A stretch of DNA of 64,000 nucleotides, taken from Larimichthys crocea. Taxonomy: Eukaryota > Chordata > Actinopteri > Sciaenidae. The notes under the pieces are model-generated. The model did no database searches and was not told the DNA's origin. It was given only the letters and a program-made list of their open reading frames with translations. This document shows positions 1-11,316 of this stretch, in pieces. The stretch covers positions 13,271,409 through 13,335,408 of the forward strand of contig NC_040019.1 in NCBI RefSeq assembly GCF_000972845.2. Reading direction: 5' to 3'. Position numbers and translations under genes: made by a program. Numbering within the stretch: the stretch's first letter is position 1; the number at the start of each line of letters is the position of its first letter.

Positions 1-816
1 GAGGGCAGAGGACGAGTTTACACCGAGGGCAGAGGACGAGTTTACACCGAGGGCAGAGGACGAGTTTACACCGAGGGCAGAGGACGAGTTTACACCGAGG
101 GCAGAGGACGAGTTTACACCGAGGGCAGAGGACGAGTTTACACCGAGGGCAGAGGACGAGTTTACACCGAGGGCAGAGGACGAGTTTACACCGAGGGCAG
201 AGGACGAGTTTACACCGAGGGCAGAGGACGAGTTTACACCGAGGGCAGAGGACGAGTTTACACCGAGGGCAGAGGACGAGTTTACACCGAGGGCAGAGGA
301 CGAGTTTACACCGAGGGCAGAGGACGAGTTTACACCGAGGGCAGAGGACGAGTTTACACCGAGGGCAGAGGACGAGTTTACACCGAGGGCAGAGGACGAG
401 TTTACACCGAGGGCAGAGGACGAGTTTACACCGAGGGCAGAGGACGAGTTTACACCGAGGGCAGAGGACGAGTTTACACCGAGGGCAGAGGACGAGTTTA
501 CACCGAGGGCAGAGGACGAGTTTACACCGAGGGCAGAGGACGAGTTTACACCGAGGGCAGAGGACGAGTTTACACCGAGGGCAGAGGACGAGTTTACACC
601 GAGGGCAGAGGACGAGTTTACACCGAGGGCAGAGGACGAGTTTACACCGAGGGCAGAGGACGAGTTTACACCGAGGGCAGAGGACGAGTTTACACCGAGG
701 GCAGAGGACGAGTTTACACCGAGGGCAGAGGACGAGTTTACACCGAGGGCAGAGGACGAGTTTACACCGAGAGCAGAGGACGAGTATACACCGAGGGCAG
801 AGGACGAGTTTACACG
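1..816. repeat. 24-bp minisatellite, about 34 copies
   Basis: Nearly perfect tandem array of a 24-bp unit containing GAGGACGAGTTTACACC. It runs off the window start and ends beside a HELQ exon, so it is intronic. Its unit length keeps one frame open (repeating RAEDEFTP), which is not evidence of coding. A diverged, indel-rich version lies at 8521-9925. Confidence 0.97.
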
Positions 817-846
817 GAGACAGAAACAGCTCGTGGCCACTCGTAC

Positions 847-1404
847 CTGTCTGAAGAACGTCATCCAGTCGGGCTTGCACTGTGACACCATGTCGTACGG
901 CGTGACCAGGTAGACCAGGTGAAGGAAGCTGTTGAGCATCAGAGCCTCCAGACCGCTGGACAGGTCTTTGTAGAGCGCGGCGCTGAAGCTCAGATCCACG
1001 GAGCCTGAGGACGCCAAACACGCCAAACAGGCCAACACGTCAAACACGTCAAACACGTCAAACAGGCCAACACGTCAAACACGTCAAACAGGCCAACACG
1101 TCAAACACGTCAAACACGTCAAACAGGCCAACACGCCAAACACGTCAAACACAGGACGAGCCGACAGCCACCTGCACCTTCAGGTCGGTGCTTCACCTTT
1201 GTACGTCGCCTTCCCGAGCTTGGTGACGTTCAGCGTCTGACTGTGAGCGTCTGCCGTCTCCGTGACCAGGTCTTTGTCCTTCAGGACGTCCACACAGCGC
1301 TGAACAAGCTCCCACAGACTCGTGTCCACACACAGCTGTCTCTGCTGGACGTACAGCAGCGTCCCACACAGGAAGTCTCTCAGCTGCTCCGACGACGTGG
1401 TGAT
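847..1404 (-). pseudogene. helq: Extra, cleaner copy of two HELQ exons
   Basis: Two exons on the minus strand, 1404-1197 and 1004-847, with good GT-AG sites and uninterrupted frames. The first encodes a segment containing [20 protein letters not shown] and [10 protein letters not shown], the second [19 protein letters not shown] and [19 protein letters not shown]. Both match the region of HELQ just after the helicase core. The same exons recur at 10611-10408 and 10101-9945 with many indels. Upstream exons are not continuous with this copy, so here it is a fragment. It may be the accurate contig end of the same locus (assembly artefact) or a real partial gene duplication; I favour the artefact. 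Confidence 0.8.
1010..1155. repeat. CACGTCAAA / CAGGCCAA short tandem array
   Basis: 9-bp unit CACGTCAAA alternating with CAGGCCAA variants, in the intron between the two HELQ exon copies. The matching intron at 10110-10370 carries a longer, noisier version. Confidence 0.9.
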
Positions 1405-1408
1405 CTGC

Positions 1409-1640
1409 ACACACACACACACACACACACAGACACACACAGACACGCACACACAGACACGCACACACAGACACGCACACACAGACACACACAGACACAC
1501 ACGCACACACAGACACAGACACACACACACACGCACACACACACACACACACGTACACGCACACACACGCACACACATGCACACACACACGCACACACAC
1601 ACACATGCACACACACACATGCACACACACACACACATAC

Positions 1641-1677
<37 letters not shown>

Positions 1678-1691
1678 TACACACGCACACA
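1409..1691. repeat. (CA)n microsatellite with GACA and GCA variants
   Basis: Long CA-rich array directly upstream (gene sense) of the HELQ exon at 1404. It generates long false Thr-His and Cys-Val reading frames on both strands. Confidence 0.97.
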
Positions 1692-4482
1692 CTAACTTCT
1701 AGCTCAAAACACCAACCTATGGCGCAGCCAATCATGCCAAAACTCAAGTCTTCTAAGAAACAGTCCACCACAAATCAATGGGTGACCTCACAGTGGGTTT
1801 ACACATGCAAGTGATTGTGAGTTACATTGTGTTTTCCTGTTTGGAATTGTTACCTCACTGTGTAGATGAATGAATACAGACAGTGATATTAGCGAACGTC
1901 AGTAACATGATTGGTGCCAGCACCGAGGCAGTTTTTTCTTGGATATTTGGGGGTTGTGTTGACAGCACTTAAGGACAGAAATGAAGATGTAACTGAGGCT
2001 ACTGATATTAAAGCATATGTTTTTGTAAACATCTACTGATTTCCAAGCAAAACAGGGGGCAGAGAATAATGCCTGAGATGAGAATGAGAATTGATAGAAT
2101 TGTCCCTAATAGCGGAAAGTTGGGACTGATGACGAAAACTCCGATACAGCCTTGATGCTGTTTTAAAAGTATTTACCTGGCCAAATTTCGAAGCCAGAAG
2201 ATCTCAATCCACTGGAGCAAAGGGAAAGAGGTTTCACCCACATCTAAAGGTAATGAAAACCCTGTAACTCTTGGAAACCTCAACAGAACTGCCTCAGCGA
2301 AGCTATCTTCTTACAAAACTGCCAAAAACCATCTATCCATCTTTCTGTCAAACGGTAAAACAGTGAAGGTCTGTGCACCCTGTGCAATGACCACAAGAAC
2401 GACACTGAGATTTTGCTTATTGTGTGACTAATTTGTGATTGGTAGGTACCATACTCTCATCTACTTCCTATAATGTCAAACAGGTTGCAATATCCCCATG
2501 ATAGCTTCACTCAAAATTGTGAAACGTTCCTGGAGTGATATAAAATTAACTAGCTGTGATATGTCACCCCTTTTTCTTTGCAGGACAATTTTTTAGGATT
2601 TCATATTTGGCATTTGAATTGTGAATAAATATAAAGGGCCATGTCCAGTCTGAGCTGTTTGATCAAATTAGTTACTGTCTACAGTTGTGCTTCTTTCCTT
2701 TGGAGCCCCTGAGGCTTTTCTGTCCCAGTTTAGTAGTAGCGCATCTGTGCGATTAGTCAACAGCTTTAACCCCTGCCAGCAAAGAAAGACAAAATAACAT
2801 TGGCGGAGAAGGAAGCTCTTGGCCTAGACGAGATTCCTAACTATTCAAAGTCAACAAGGTCAAGTGGCTGGCTTTAATCAAATGAACAAAAGCACTCTTG
2901 TGTCGCCATGCTGTTTTGCATTCCAAAGAGGACAATGGAGGAAGACTCAATCTGCCACTACTGGCCATTTACTACCAGCTGGGAATTTGCTTTGGGACCC
3001 GTTCCAGCTGGTATTGATATTTCCACAGTAAAGACATCGAGGTAGCCTACATATAACTCGAGTGGAAGAACTGTCACTTTGCTCAAGTTTCACTGTGCCC
3101 ATAAAACTGCTGTATTTGTTTGAAGCAGCATTCTATGTAACTTGGATTGGGTGTCCTTCCCACTCTGCGGGCAATTTTTCACTTGCATAACATGACAGGC
3201 CACTGGGCAAAAATTGGAAGTAAGCTTGCGCTCAGTCGGGTGCGATTGTATGTACAAAGGTCTATTTTTAAATCCATGCCTCTAAACATTTAGCCAGAGG
3301 TTTTGTCGTTTGGTTTATCTTGTTCAGGCACGACACAGAGCCTTTTTCACAGAGGACATTTTGAAATGTCACAGGTAAATAATGAAATAAATATGGCTCT
3401 GAATTCCATTTAGCTGCTCAGTTTCAGGCTCCTGCGAATTGCTTGGAGTAACTATCACACTGGTCGTGACTTTTACTGAGTGCACTTGACAAAGCCACTG
3501 TTAATGTTTATTAAATACACTTGTGCTTTTCTTTTTACAACACGTTCAAATGTCTGCTGTGAAAAGGACCATGCATGCACACAGATAGACAACTTCACTT
3601 ATTTTTATTTCACTTGGGACAGGCGCCAGGTTAGCTGGTTCTCCATGTTTCCATTATTTATGTTAAGCTCGACTAAACCACACACACTGCAGACTAAGAA
3701 AAGCTCCCCAGGCACAAATGAAAACATGAAAACAGTGCGACGTTTTCGGGAAATTACACTTATCTCTTTTTTGCAGAGAATAAGATTGATACACAGGTGT
3801 GGGTGATTAGCTCAGTTCAGCATAGACTGGAGCACAGGAAAAAAACAAACAACGCTTAAGCTCTGCCCGCCGTTTACAAGACAACCGGCACCTGTAAATT
3901 TGACTGATTATGTTAAATTCTTGTTTGCTTAACTAACAAACACAGAGCTTTTACAGAATGATTTATCTTGGCTAGTCTTTATTTTTTCTTTCCCTTTGAC
4001 ATAGCCTGGGCTAGCTTATATTCCCCCTTTATTCCAGTCTTTATTGCTAAGCTACCACTAACAGCCCACTGATACTAGCTTCGTATTTTTAATTTATATA
4101 GCTGTACAATTACTATATTAATTGATATATTGATTTACTGCTCCACAGTTTTCCATATAAGTGAGGTTCCAACTGTCAAGATAACCTATTAATGACCATG
4201 ATATAAAATTGTCAAATGTATGCGTATGATTAAAAACAACTGATATACAGTAAGCACAGTATTTTACAGAGAGAAACCGAATTCAAAATTATCTTACATG
4301 TGATGAAGAACAAAGGCCTTGACAAACTGCCAGTTACCCCATATGTATGATGATCCTCTTTAATAATAATTCAAACAAATAATCCAAAAAAACAAACCAC
4401 CAAAAACCCCCACCCAACAAAACTGGAGATAAGGACTGTAACCTCCATTTGAGTATGTGTGGGAAAAATTTTTGTAAAGATA

Positions 4483-4513
<31 letters not shown>

Positions 4514-4655
4514 CAGAATAAGAAAAAAAAGAAAGAAAAAAAAAGGAAAAAAAACAGGGCCCCCACAATCTTACCTTACCAAAAAAAAAAGCAAAAAAAC
4601 AAAAAAAAAAAAAAATAAAAACAAAAAAAAAGAAAAAAAAAAAAAAAAAAAAACC
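1692..4655. other. About 3 kb unrecognised insert ending in poly(A)
   Basis: Mostly non-repetitive AT-rich sequence that separates the CA array (to 1691) from the TG array (from about 4680). In the second copy of this HELQ intron, CA (10612-10770) and TG (10804-11432) are nearly adjacent, with only a short spacer. The last 175 bases (about 4480-4655) are A-rich with interruptions. No long reading frame is convincing; an unrecognised 108-codon frame occurs at 3480-3806. It could be a retroposed element with a poly(A) tail, or an unrelated fragment joined through low-complexity sequence. Confidence 0.45.
4480..4655. repeat. Interrupted poly(A) tract
   Basis: Runs of A broken by single G, C and T bases, with a short CAGGGCCCCCACAATC block in the middle. 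It marks the right edge of the unrecognised insert. Confidence 0.9.
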
Positions 4656-4679
4656 TGATGTATGTTGAAAAATATGATT

Positions 4680-5435
4680 AGTGTGCTGTGTGGTGTGTGG
4701 TATGTGTGCTGTGTGTGTGGTGAGTGTGTGTGTGTGTGTAGTGTGTGTGTTGTGGTTATGTGTGTGTTCTGTGTGTGCGTGTGTGTGAGTATCGTGTGGC
4801 GTGTCTGTGTGAGTGTATGTGTGTGTTTGTGTGTAGTGTGTGAATATTTGTGCTGTGTCTGCCTGTGTGAGTGAGGTGTGGTGGTTGTTATGTGCGTGTC
4901 TGTGTGTGCGTGTTTCGGTGCCTGTTGTAGTGTGTGAGGGGGCTGTGTGCGTGTTGTGTGATGTACTTTGTGTTGTGTTGTATGTTTTGTCGTGATGTGT
5001 GTGACAGTGGTTGTGCTGTGTATCGTGTATGGTTGAGTGTGTGGTGTTGAGTGTGTGCTTGTGTGATGCGTTGTGTTGATGTTGTTGTGTGGTGTCTGGT
5101 GTTGTCTGCTGTGTGCGTCGTGTTGTGTGGTGCGCTGTGTGTTTATAGTGTGTATGTTGTGGTATGTTGTGATGTCTGTTGTGTGTGTCTTGTGTGTGTA
5201 TGTGTGTGTGTGTGTGGTGTTGTGTTGATGTGTGGTTCTAGTGTGTGTCTTGTGTGTGAGTGTGTGTGTGTGTATGTGTAGTGTGTGGGGTCGTGTGTGT
5301 GTGTGTGTTGCGTGTGTGTCCTGTGTGTGTCTGTTTGTGCGTGTGTTGTGTTGATCTTGTGTTCTGTGTCTGTGTGGTGTCTGTGTGGTGTGTGTGTGTG
5401 GCGTGTGTGCTGTGGTGTGTGTTGTGTTTGTGTTC
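4680..5435. repeat. TG-rich degenerate microsatellite
   Basis: GTGTGT array with frequent single-base changes, typical of noisy long reads. It corresponds to the TG array at 10804-11432 in the HELQ intron. Confidence 0.93.
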
Positions 5436-5440
5436 TTTAC

Positions 5441-5542
5441 CTTAATCCGATGAGGACATGGATCAGACCTCAGGAGGCCTTCCCTCCGTTCCAGACAGCC
5501 GCTGACTGCAGATCACATCTCCATCGGAGCAGAGAGGAGAGT
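5441..5542 (-). pseudogene. helq: Extra noisy copy of one HELQ exon
   Basis: Near-copy of the HELQ exon at 11532-11437, which encodes [20 protein letters not shown]. It is flanked on the same side by a TG-rich array, as the intact exon is. Small insertions and deletions break the frame. At about 5570 the similarity to the HELQ locus stops and a 42-bp minisatellite begins, so this is a chimeric junction. Confidence 0.7.
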
Positions 5543-5569
5543 CTGCAGCCTGAAAAGAGCGAGACGCAG

Positions 5570-5755
5570 GTTAGAGGCCGTCCTCCTTTCGCAGTCGGCG
5601 GGGGACGTCCAGAGACTTACGTCCAGGTTTGAGAGCGACGCTGGGGGACGTCTCAGAGAATACGCTCCAGGTTTTAGACTCAGCTTGGGGGGGACGTCTC
5701 TAGAGGGATACGTCACAGTGTTTTAGGTACAGTCTGCCGAGGATGTGTCACGTGG
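5570..5755. repeat. Degenerate copies of the dispersed 42-bp minisatellite
   Basis: About four poor copies of the unit whose core is GTCCAGGTTTTAGACAGTCT followed by GGGGACGTCAC. The same unit occurs at 23440-23520, 25170-25545, 39545-41180 and 47698-49255, always in the same orientation on this strand. Confidence 0.75.
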
Positions 5756-5883
5756 GGTTAGACTCGTTTCGAGCTCGTTCGGTCGACTCGTCAATAAACA
5801 GTATAGCAGAAGTTGTTTACCATCATTTTAATAACAAAAACAATAAAAACGTTTCTCGAGACTAAAATAACTCCTCCGCTTCG

Positions 5884-8800
5884 TTAAAGTCGTCGTGTTT
5901 CTGACGGCAGGCTGACGGTGTCATCAGCAGATCGTCCCATTCCTCCCCTTTCTTCCTCCATGAAGAGCGGCTGCCTCTTTTCTTTCACCAGCATCTGAGT
6001 ACAGACAGGTCTGTGACAGCCAGACAGGTTCATTGACACGACAGGACGACAGGGGATCATGTGACAGACAGACATGGTACATGTGACCGACAAGACAGAT
6101 CCGGTCATTGTGACAGACCGATCAGACAGCGTTCATTGGGTACAGACAGAAACAGGTCAGTTGACACAGACAGGTCATGTGACACACAGACAGGACAGAC
6201 AGGTCCTGTGACAGTACAGTGGTACAGCGTCATGTGAGCCAGAACTAGATCATGTATCCCTGTGACAGGCCCATAGACCAGAACAGCGTGACGTGAAAAC
6301 AGACAGACAGAACAGCAGTGTCCTGTTGCCAGGGACCGAACAGTACAGGTGATGTGACAGACCGACTAGGGACTGTGTTGCATGTGTACCGACAGACTAG
6401 ACAGACTTCGACAGGTGTTTTTTTCCATGTGATCAGACAGACAGACAGACAGACAGGACAGGCTGTATGTGACAGACAGGACAGGCCAGGTGATGTGACC
6501 GGCCGACAGACAGGTTATTTGACAGACGACGACAGGTCGAGTGAGCGATCAGACATTGACAGGTCATGATGGTATGAAATCACATGGAGGAGGGGGCTCA
6601 CCTTAGCAGAAAGCGCGTACGATCTGATTGGCTTGTTGTTGACCAGGTTGTCGTAGTGGTCTTGGAGGGATGAATTATGCTGGCGTCAGAGTTCGCCAGG
6701 TGAGTGCATGCTGTTTGTAGCCGGCGTCGTACAGCTGCCTTTCGCCGAAACTGTGAAACCCCATATGAACGATGTTTAACCGCAGGCTGCTGGATTGGAC
6801 AGTGAGTGATCATGTATATATCTGTAGTTTCAGCTGCAATCATCAAGGCCTGGCTGGGTCTCGGTCCACGGGACCCGGTCCCCCTGCGCTGTGATCCGCC
6901 ACTCACTTGACCTCCCATGACTCCTGTCGCCCCATTCCATCCAGTGGGATAGCTTCGGCCTTCACGCAGTAGCTCCGCCGCCTCGTCAGCTCCGTAGCAG
7001 CGCTTTGAACGGCCCCTGGAACTCCTTCTACAGCTCCTTGCCACAGACAGCCACCTGTAGGTCCAGTCACCGGGCTGACCTCGTGTTTTTTTTTCTTTTT
7101 TTTTTTTTTTTTTTTTTTTTTGTTTTTTTCTGGAGGCGGGCGCATTCCTGGCGGCCGGCTTACCTCTGGAAGTGTCAGCACGCAGGCGCAGAATGGCCGG
7201 ACGTCTGGGAGCGCTGAGCAGCGGTCTTGCACGGAAGCGTCGACTCCGCTGGAACCGGCTTGGGCGACGCTTCCACAGGTTCGTTCATTCCTTCAGCAGA
7301 CGTGAACACCACGAGCGCCAGATACATCTGTCCTCACCACCTGCAGTCCTCCGCTCTGACCACACACCCACACAGCACATCAACACATCACACACACACA
7401 CACACTTACTGTGTCTGGACGTCTGTGTACTCGGATTACTTTCCTCACACCGCTTGATTGACGGAGCTCCTCTCGTGGTCCACCAGCGGACTCTGTGAAT
7501 GAATAAAATCAAATAAGTTGTATATCTTTCCAAGTCTGTGCATTGGAAACTTTCCAGTGAGAACAGCTTCAACGCCAGGTCAGCTGTTCTCGGACCCGGT
7601 TCTGTCAGAACCTGGTTCCTGTGTGAGGCATTCGGCCTAAGGACAGACTCTGGATTTTAAATCTATAGCAGCGTGTTGTCTCTGTTTTTTGTTATTAATC
7701 AACAGCAGTTACAAGTTATATATCTTTGCCAGGACTTCCTGTCATAATCTGTCCCTTTAATTCTGAGGCAGTTGACAAGAAACCGTGCACCAATCCAGCT
7801 GCTAATAGGATCTTCCACAACAGCACACGCCGGATCGAGGGGGTTAGGAGCGGGGGGGGGGGCTGTTTGACAAGGTGGGGGGGGGCGGGGCGGGGGGGGG
7901 GGGTGCGGAAGTTTGCGGCCGACGCACCTGTAATGTACCCATATCTGGACAGTAAAGAAACAAGGTACAGCTGGACGGCGGTAAACGCTCACAGTGGCTA
8001 ATGTAGCACTGCACGAGACGTCAGGTCTACTTACGAAACTCCTCCTCTTTCTGACATCACAAGCGAACATTGTATTGTCACGATGGACACATCCTGTTCA
8101 TACTTCACCCCAGGACTATCCTGGCACTATCACCTGGACATACCCACCTGGAACCTATCACCTGGGGGACACGATCCTGGACGAGTAGTTAGATCTGGAA
8201 CTCCAGTCCACTGGACTCACTGGACTCACTCTGGAACAACCACCTGGACATCACCTGGATCACCAACCCTGGACTCCCTGTTGGCGTCATGTGTTTTGTT
8301 GAACGGTTCATGGAGCCTGAGTGCATGGTTTCGTTAATCTTTGTCCCCGTCCTCGTCCACAGCTAGTTCGTATTCTTCCTGAAGTGGTAACCAGGTTAAG
8401 GTTGCGTTAAAATCAAAACCAGAGCTGATACGAAAGCTCTCGGGTACGCCGACGCTGCAGACCATTCTTCTGTCGGCCGTACTGAACCAGTACAGAGGTA
8501 AAACTGCAACACGATTCCAAATGATGACGCGGACGAGTTTACACCGAGGGCAGAGGACGAGGTTTAACCGAGGGCAGAGACGATTTTACACCGAGGAGCA
8601 GAGGCCGAGTTCTACACGCGCGGGCAGATGGACGAGTTTCCACCCGTTCGGGCAGATGTACGATGTTGTCTCTACCATTGAGGGCGGGCAGAGGGACGGA
8701 CGTTCCACACGACGACGCAGAGGAGATTTTTACACCGGATGGCAGATGCGATTTACACCGAGGGCGGAGACTATTTCACACCGAGTGCAGAGGAGCTCTT

Positions 8801-11271
8801 TTCCACCTATCTCCGATTTACTCTTTAAATCTGGTACGCTTCGTTTCCCCCCCCTCTCGCGCCGGGACGGCGTTCCCCCCCGCGTCGCCGGCGCGCCGGG
8901 GGGGGGCCGCGTTTACACCGAGCGCAGACGGACCGAGTTACCCCAGCGGCACGATGACGGGCAGTTTACACCTAGGCCGGACGGGTTTTTACCACCGGCG
9001 GGAGGACACTCGAGGTGCAGCGAGGACGCTGTTACCCGGCAGAGGACGGACAGAGAGCAGGCGAGGTTTACACGAGGCGAGACCGAGTTTACACCCAGGG
9101 CACGGGGACGACGTTCCCACACGGGGCGCGCGACGTTTACCGCGAGGCGAGGACCGAGTTTCACGGGCACGGGACGACGTTTACCCGAGGGCAGCGAGCG
9201 GCGGTATTCACCACGCGGCAGAGGACGAGTTTCACCGCGGGGCACGAGGACGAGTTTACCCAGCGGGGGTTTACGAGGCCGACTGTTTACCACCGGCGAG
9301 GGCAAGCGGACGAGTTTACACCGAGGGCAAGTGAACGATTGTTACGCGAGGGGAGCAGAGGACGGACACCGTAGCGCGAGTTTACACCGAGCGCAGAGGA
9401 CGAGTTTACACCGAGAGCAGAGGACGAGTTTACTCAGCGAGGAGACAGAGGGACGAGTTACACCGAGGGCAACGGACCTGAGTACGAGTTTACACCACGA
9501 GAGCAGAGGACGAGTTTACACCGAGAGGCAGAGGACGAGTTTACACCGCGAGCAGAGGACGAGTTTTACACCGAGGGGCAGGAGGACGTAGTGTTACACC
9601 GAGCGCAGAGGACGAGTTTACACCGAGAGCAGAGGACGAGTTTACACCGATGGGCACCGAGGCGGAGTTTACACCGAAGAGAGCCAGAGGACGAGTTTAC
9701 ACCGAGAGCAGCGGACGAGTTTACACCGAGGGCAGAGGACGAGTTTTACACCGAGGGAGAGGACGAGTTTACAGCGAGCAGAGGACGAGTTACACCGAGA
9801 GCAGAGGACGAGTTTACACCGAGAGCAGAGGACGAGTTTACAGGAGCAGAGGACGAGTTTACACCGAGAGCAGAGGACGAGTTACACCGAGGGCAGAGGA
9901 CGAGTTTACACGGAGGAGAGAAAAACAGCTCGTGGCACTCTTACCTGTCTGAAGAACGTCATCCAGTCGGGCTTGCACTGTGACACCATGTGTCCGGCGT
10001 GACCAGGTTCGGACCAGTTGAAGGAAGCTGTTGACATCAGAGCCTCCAGACCGCTGGACAGGTTTTGTTAGAGCGCGGCGCTGAAGCTCAGATCCACGGG
10101 CCTGAGGACGCCACAAACACGCCAAACAGGCCAACACGTCAAACACGTCAAACACGTCAAACACGTCAAACAGGCCAACACGTCAAAACACGTCAACAAC
10201 GTCCACACGTCACAGAACACGTCAAACAGGCCAACACGTCCAAACACGTCAACAGGCCACACGTTCAAAACCACGTCAATACAGGCCACACGTCAAACAC
10301 GTCAAACAGGCCAACACTGTCAAACACGTCAAAACTACGTCAAACACGTCAAACGTCAAACACAGGACGAGCCGACAGCCACCTGCACCTTCAGGTCGGT
10401 GCTTCACCCTTTGTACGTCGCCTTCCCGAGCTTGGTGACGTTCAGCGTCTGACTTGTGAGCTTCTGCCGTCTCCGTGTCCAGGTCTTTGTCCTTCAGGGA
10501 CGTCCACACAGCGCTGAACAAGCTCCACGACTCGTTGTCCACACACAGCTGTCTCTGCTGGACGTACAGCGTCCACAGGTAAGTCTCTCAGCTGCTCCGA
10601 CGACTGGTGATCTGCACACACCACACACACACAACAGAAACACACAGACACGCACACACAGCAACGACACACAGACACACACAGAAACACAACCACCACA
10701 CAGAACAAGACACACACACAACGCCACAAAACACACCAACACACACACAACACACACACGAAAACAAAACACAAAACTGCTGTCTGTGGACACTCTGATT
10801 CAGTGTAGTGTGTTGTGTGTGTGGTTGTGTGTGTGTTTGTGTGTGTGTGTTGTGTGGTTGTGGCTGGCGGTGTTCTGTGTGGTGTGTGTGTGTCGTGTGT
10901 GTGTGTGGGTGTGGGTGTGTGTGTGTCTGTGTGTGTCGTGTGGTGTGTGGAGGTGGGTGCGTGTCTGTGTATGGTTGTGGGTGTATGTGTGTGCGGTGGT
11001 GTGTGTGTGTGTGAATGGGTGGGTGTGGTCTGTGTGTGCGTGTGTGTGTGTTGTGTGTGTTAGTTGTGGTGTCTGTGTGTGTCGTGAGTGGGTGATGTGG
11101 GTGCATGAGTTGTGGTGTTGTCGTGTGTGTGTCTTTGTGTGTGTGTGTGTGTCGTGTGTTGTGTGTGTGTCTGTGTGTGTCTGTGTCTGTGTGGTGTTTG
11201 TGTGTGTGTGTGTGTGTCTGTGTGTGCGTGTTGTGTGTGTCTGTGTGTGTGCGTTGTGTGTGTGTGTCTGT

Positions 11272-11316
<45 letters not shown>

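Noticed and set aside
1180..1814. Long Cys-Val and Thr-His reading frames on both strands
   Set aside because: They are translations of the CA microsatellite and of a HELQ exon in a wrong frame.
3480..3806. 108-codon frame as a gene
   Set aside because: No recognised domain, no splice or codon signal, inside an unrecognised AT-rich insert.
5884..7340. HELQ as a genuine pseudogene because of frameshifts and stops
   Set aside because: Indels also riddle the surrounding non-coding sequence at the same rate, while 5' exons are perfect; sequencing error is simpler.
8521..9983. 356- and 130-codon plus-strand frames ([15 protein letters not shown] repeats)
   Set aside because: A 24-bp minisatellite keeps frames open; it is intronic to HELQ on the other strand.
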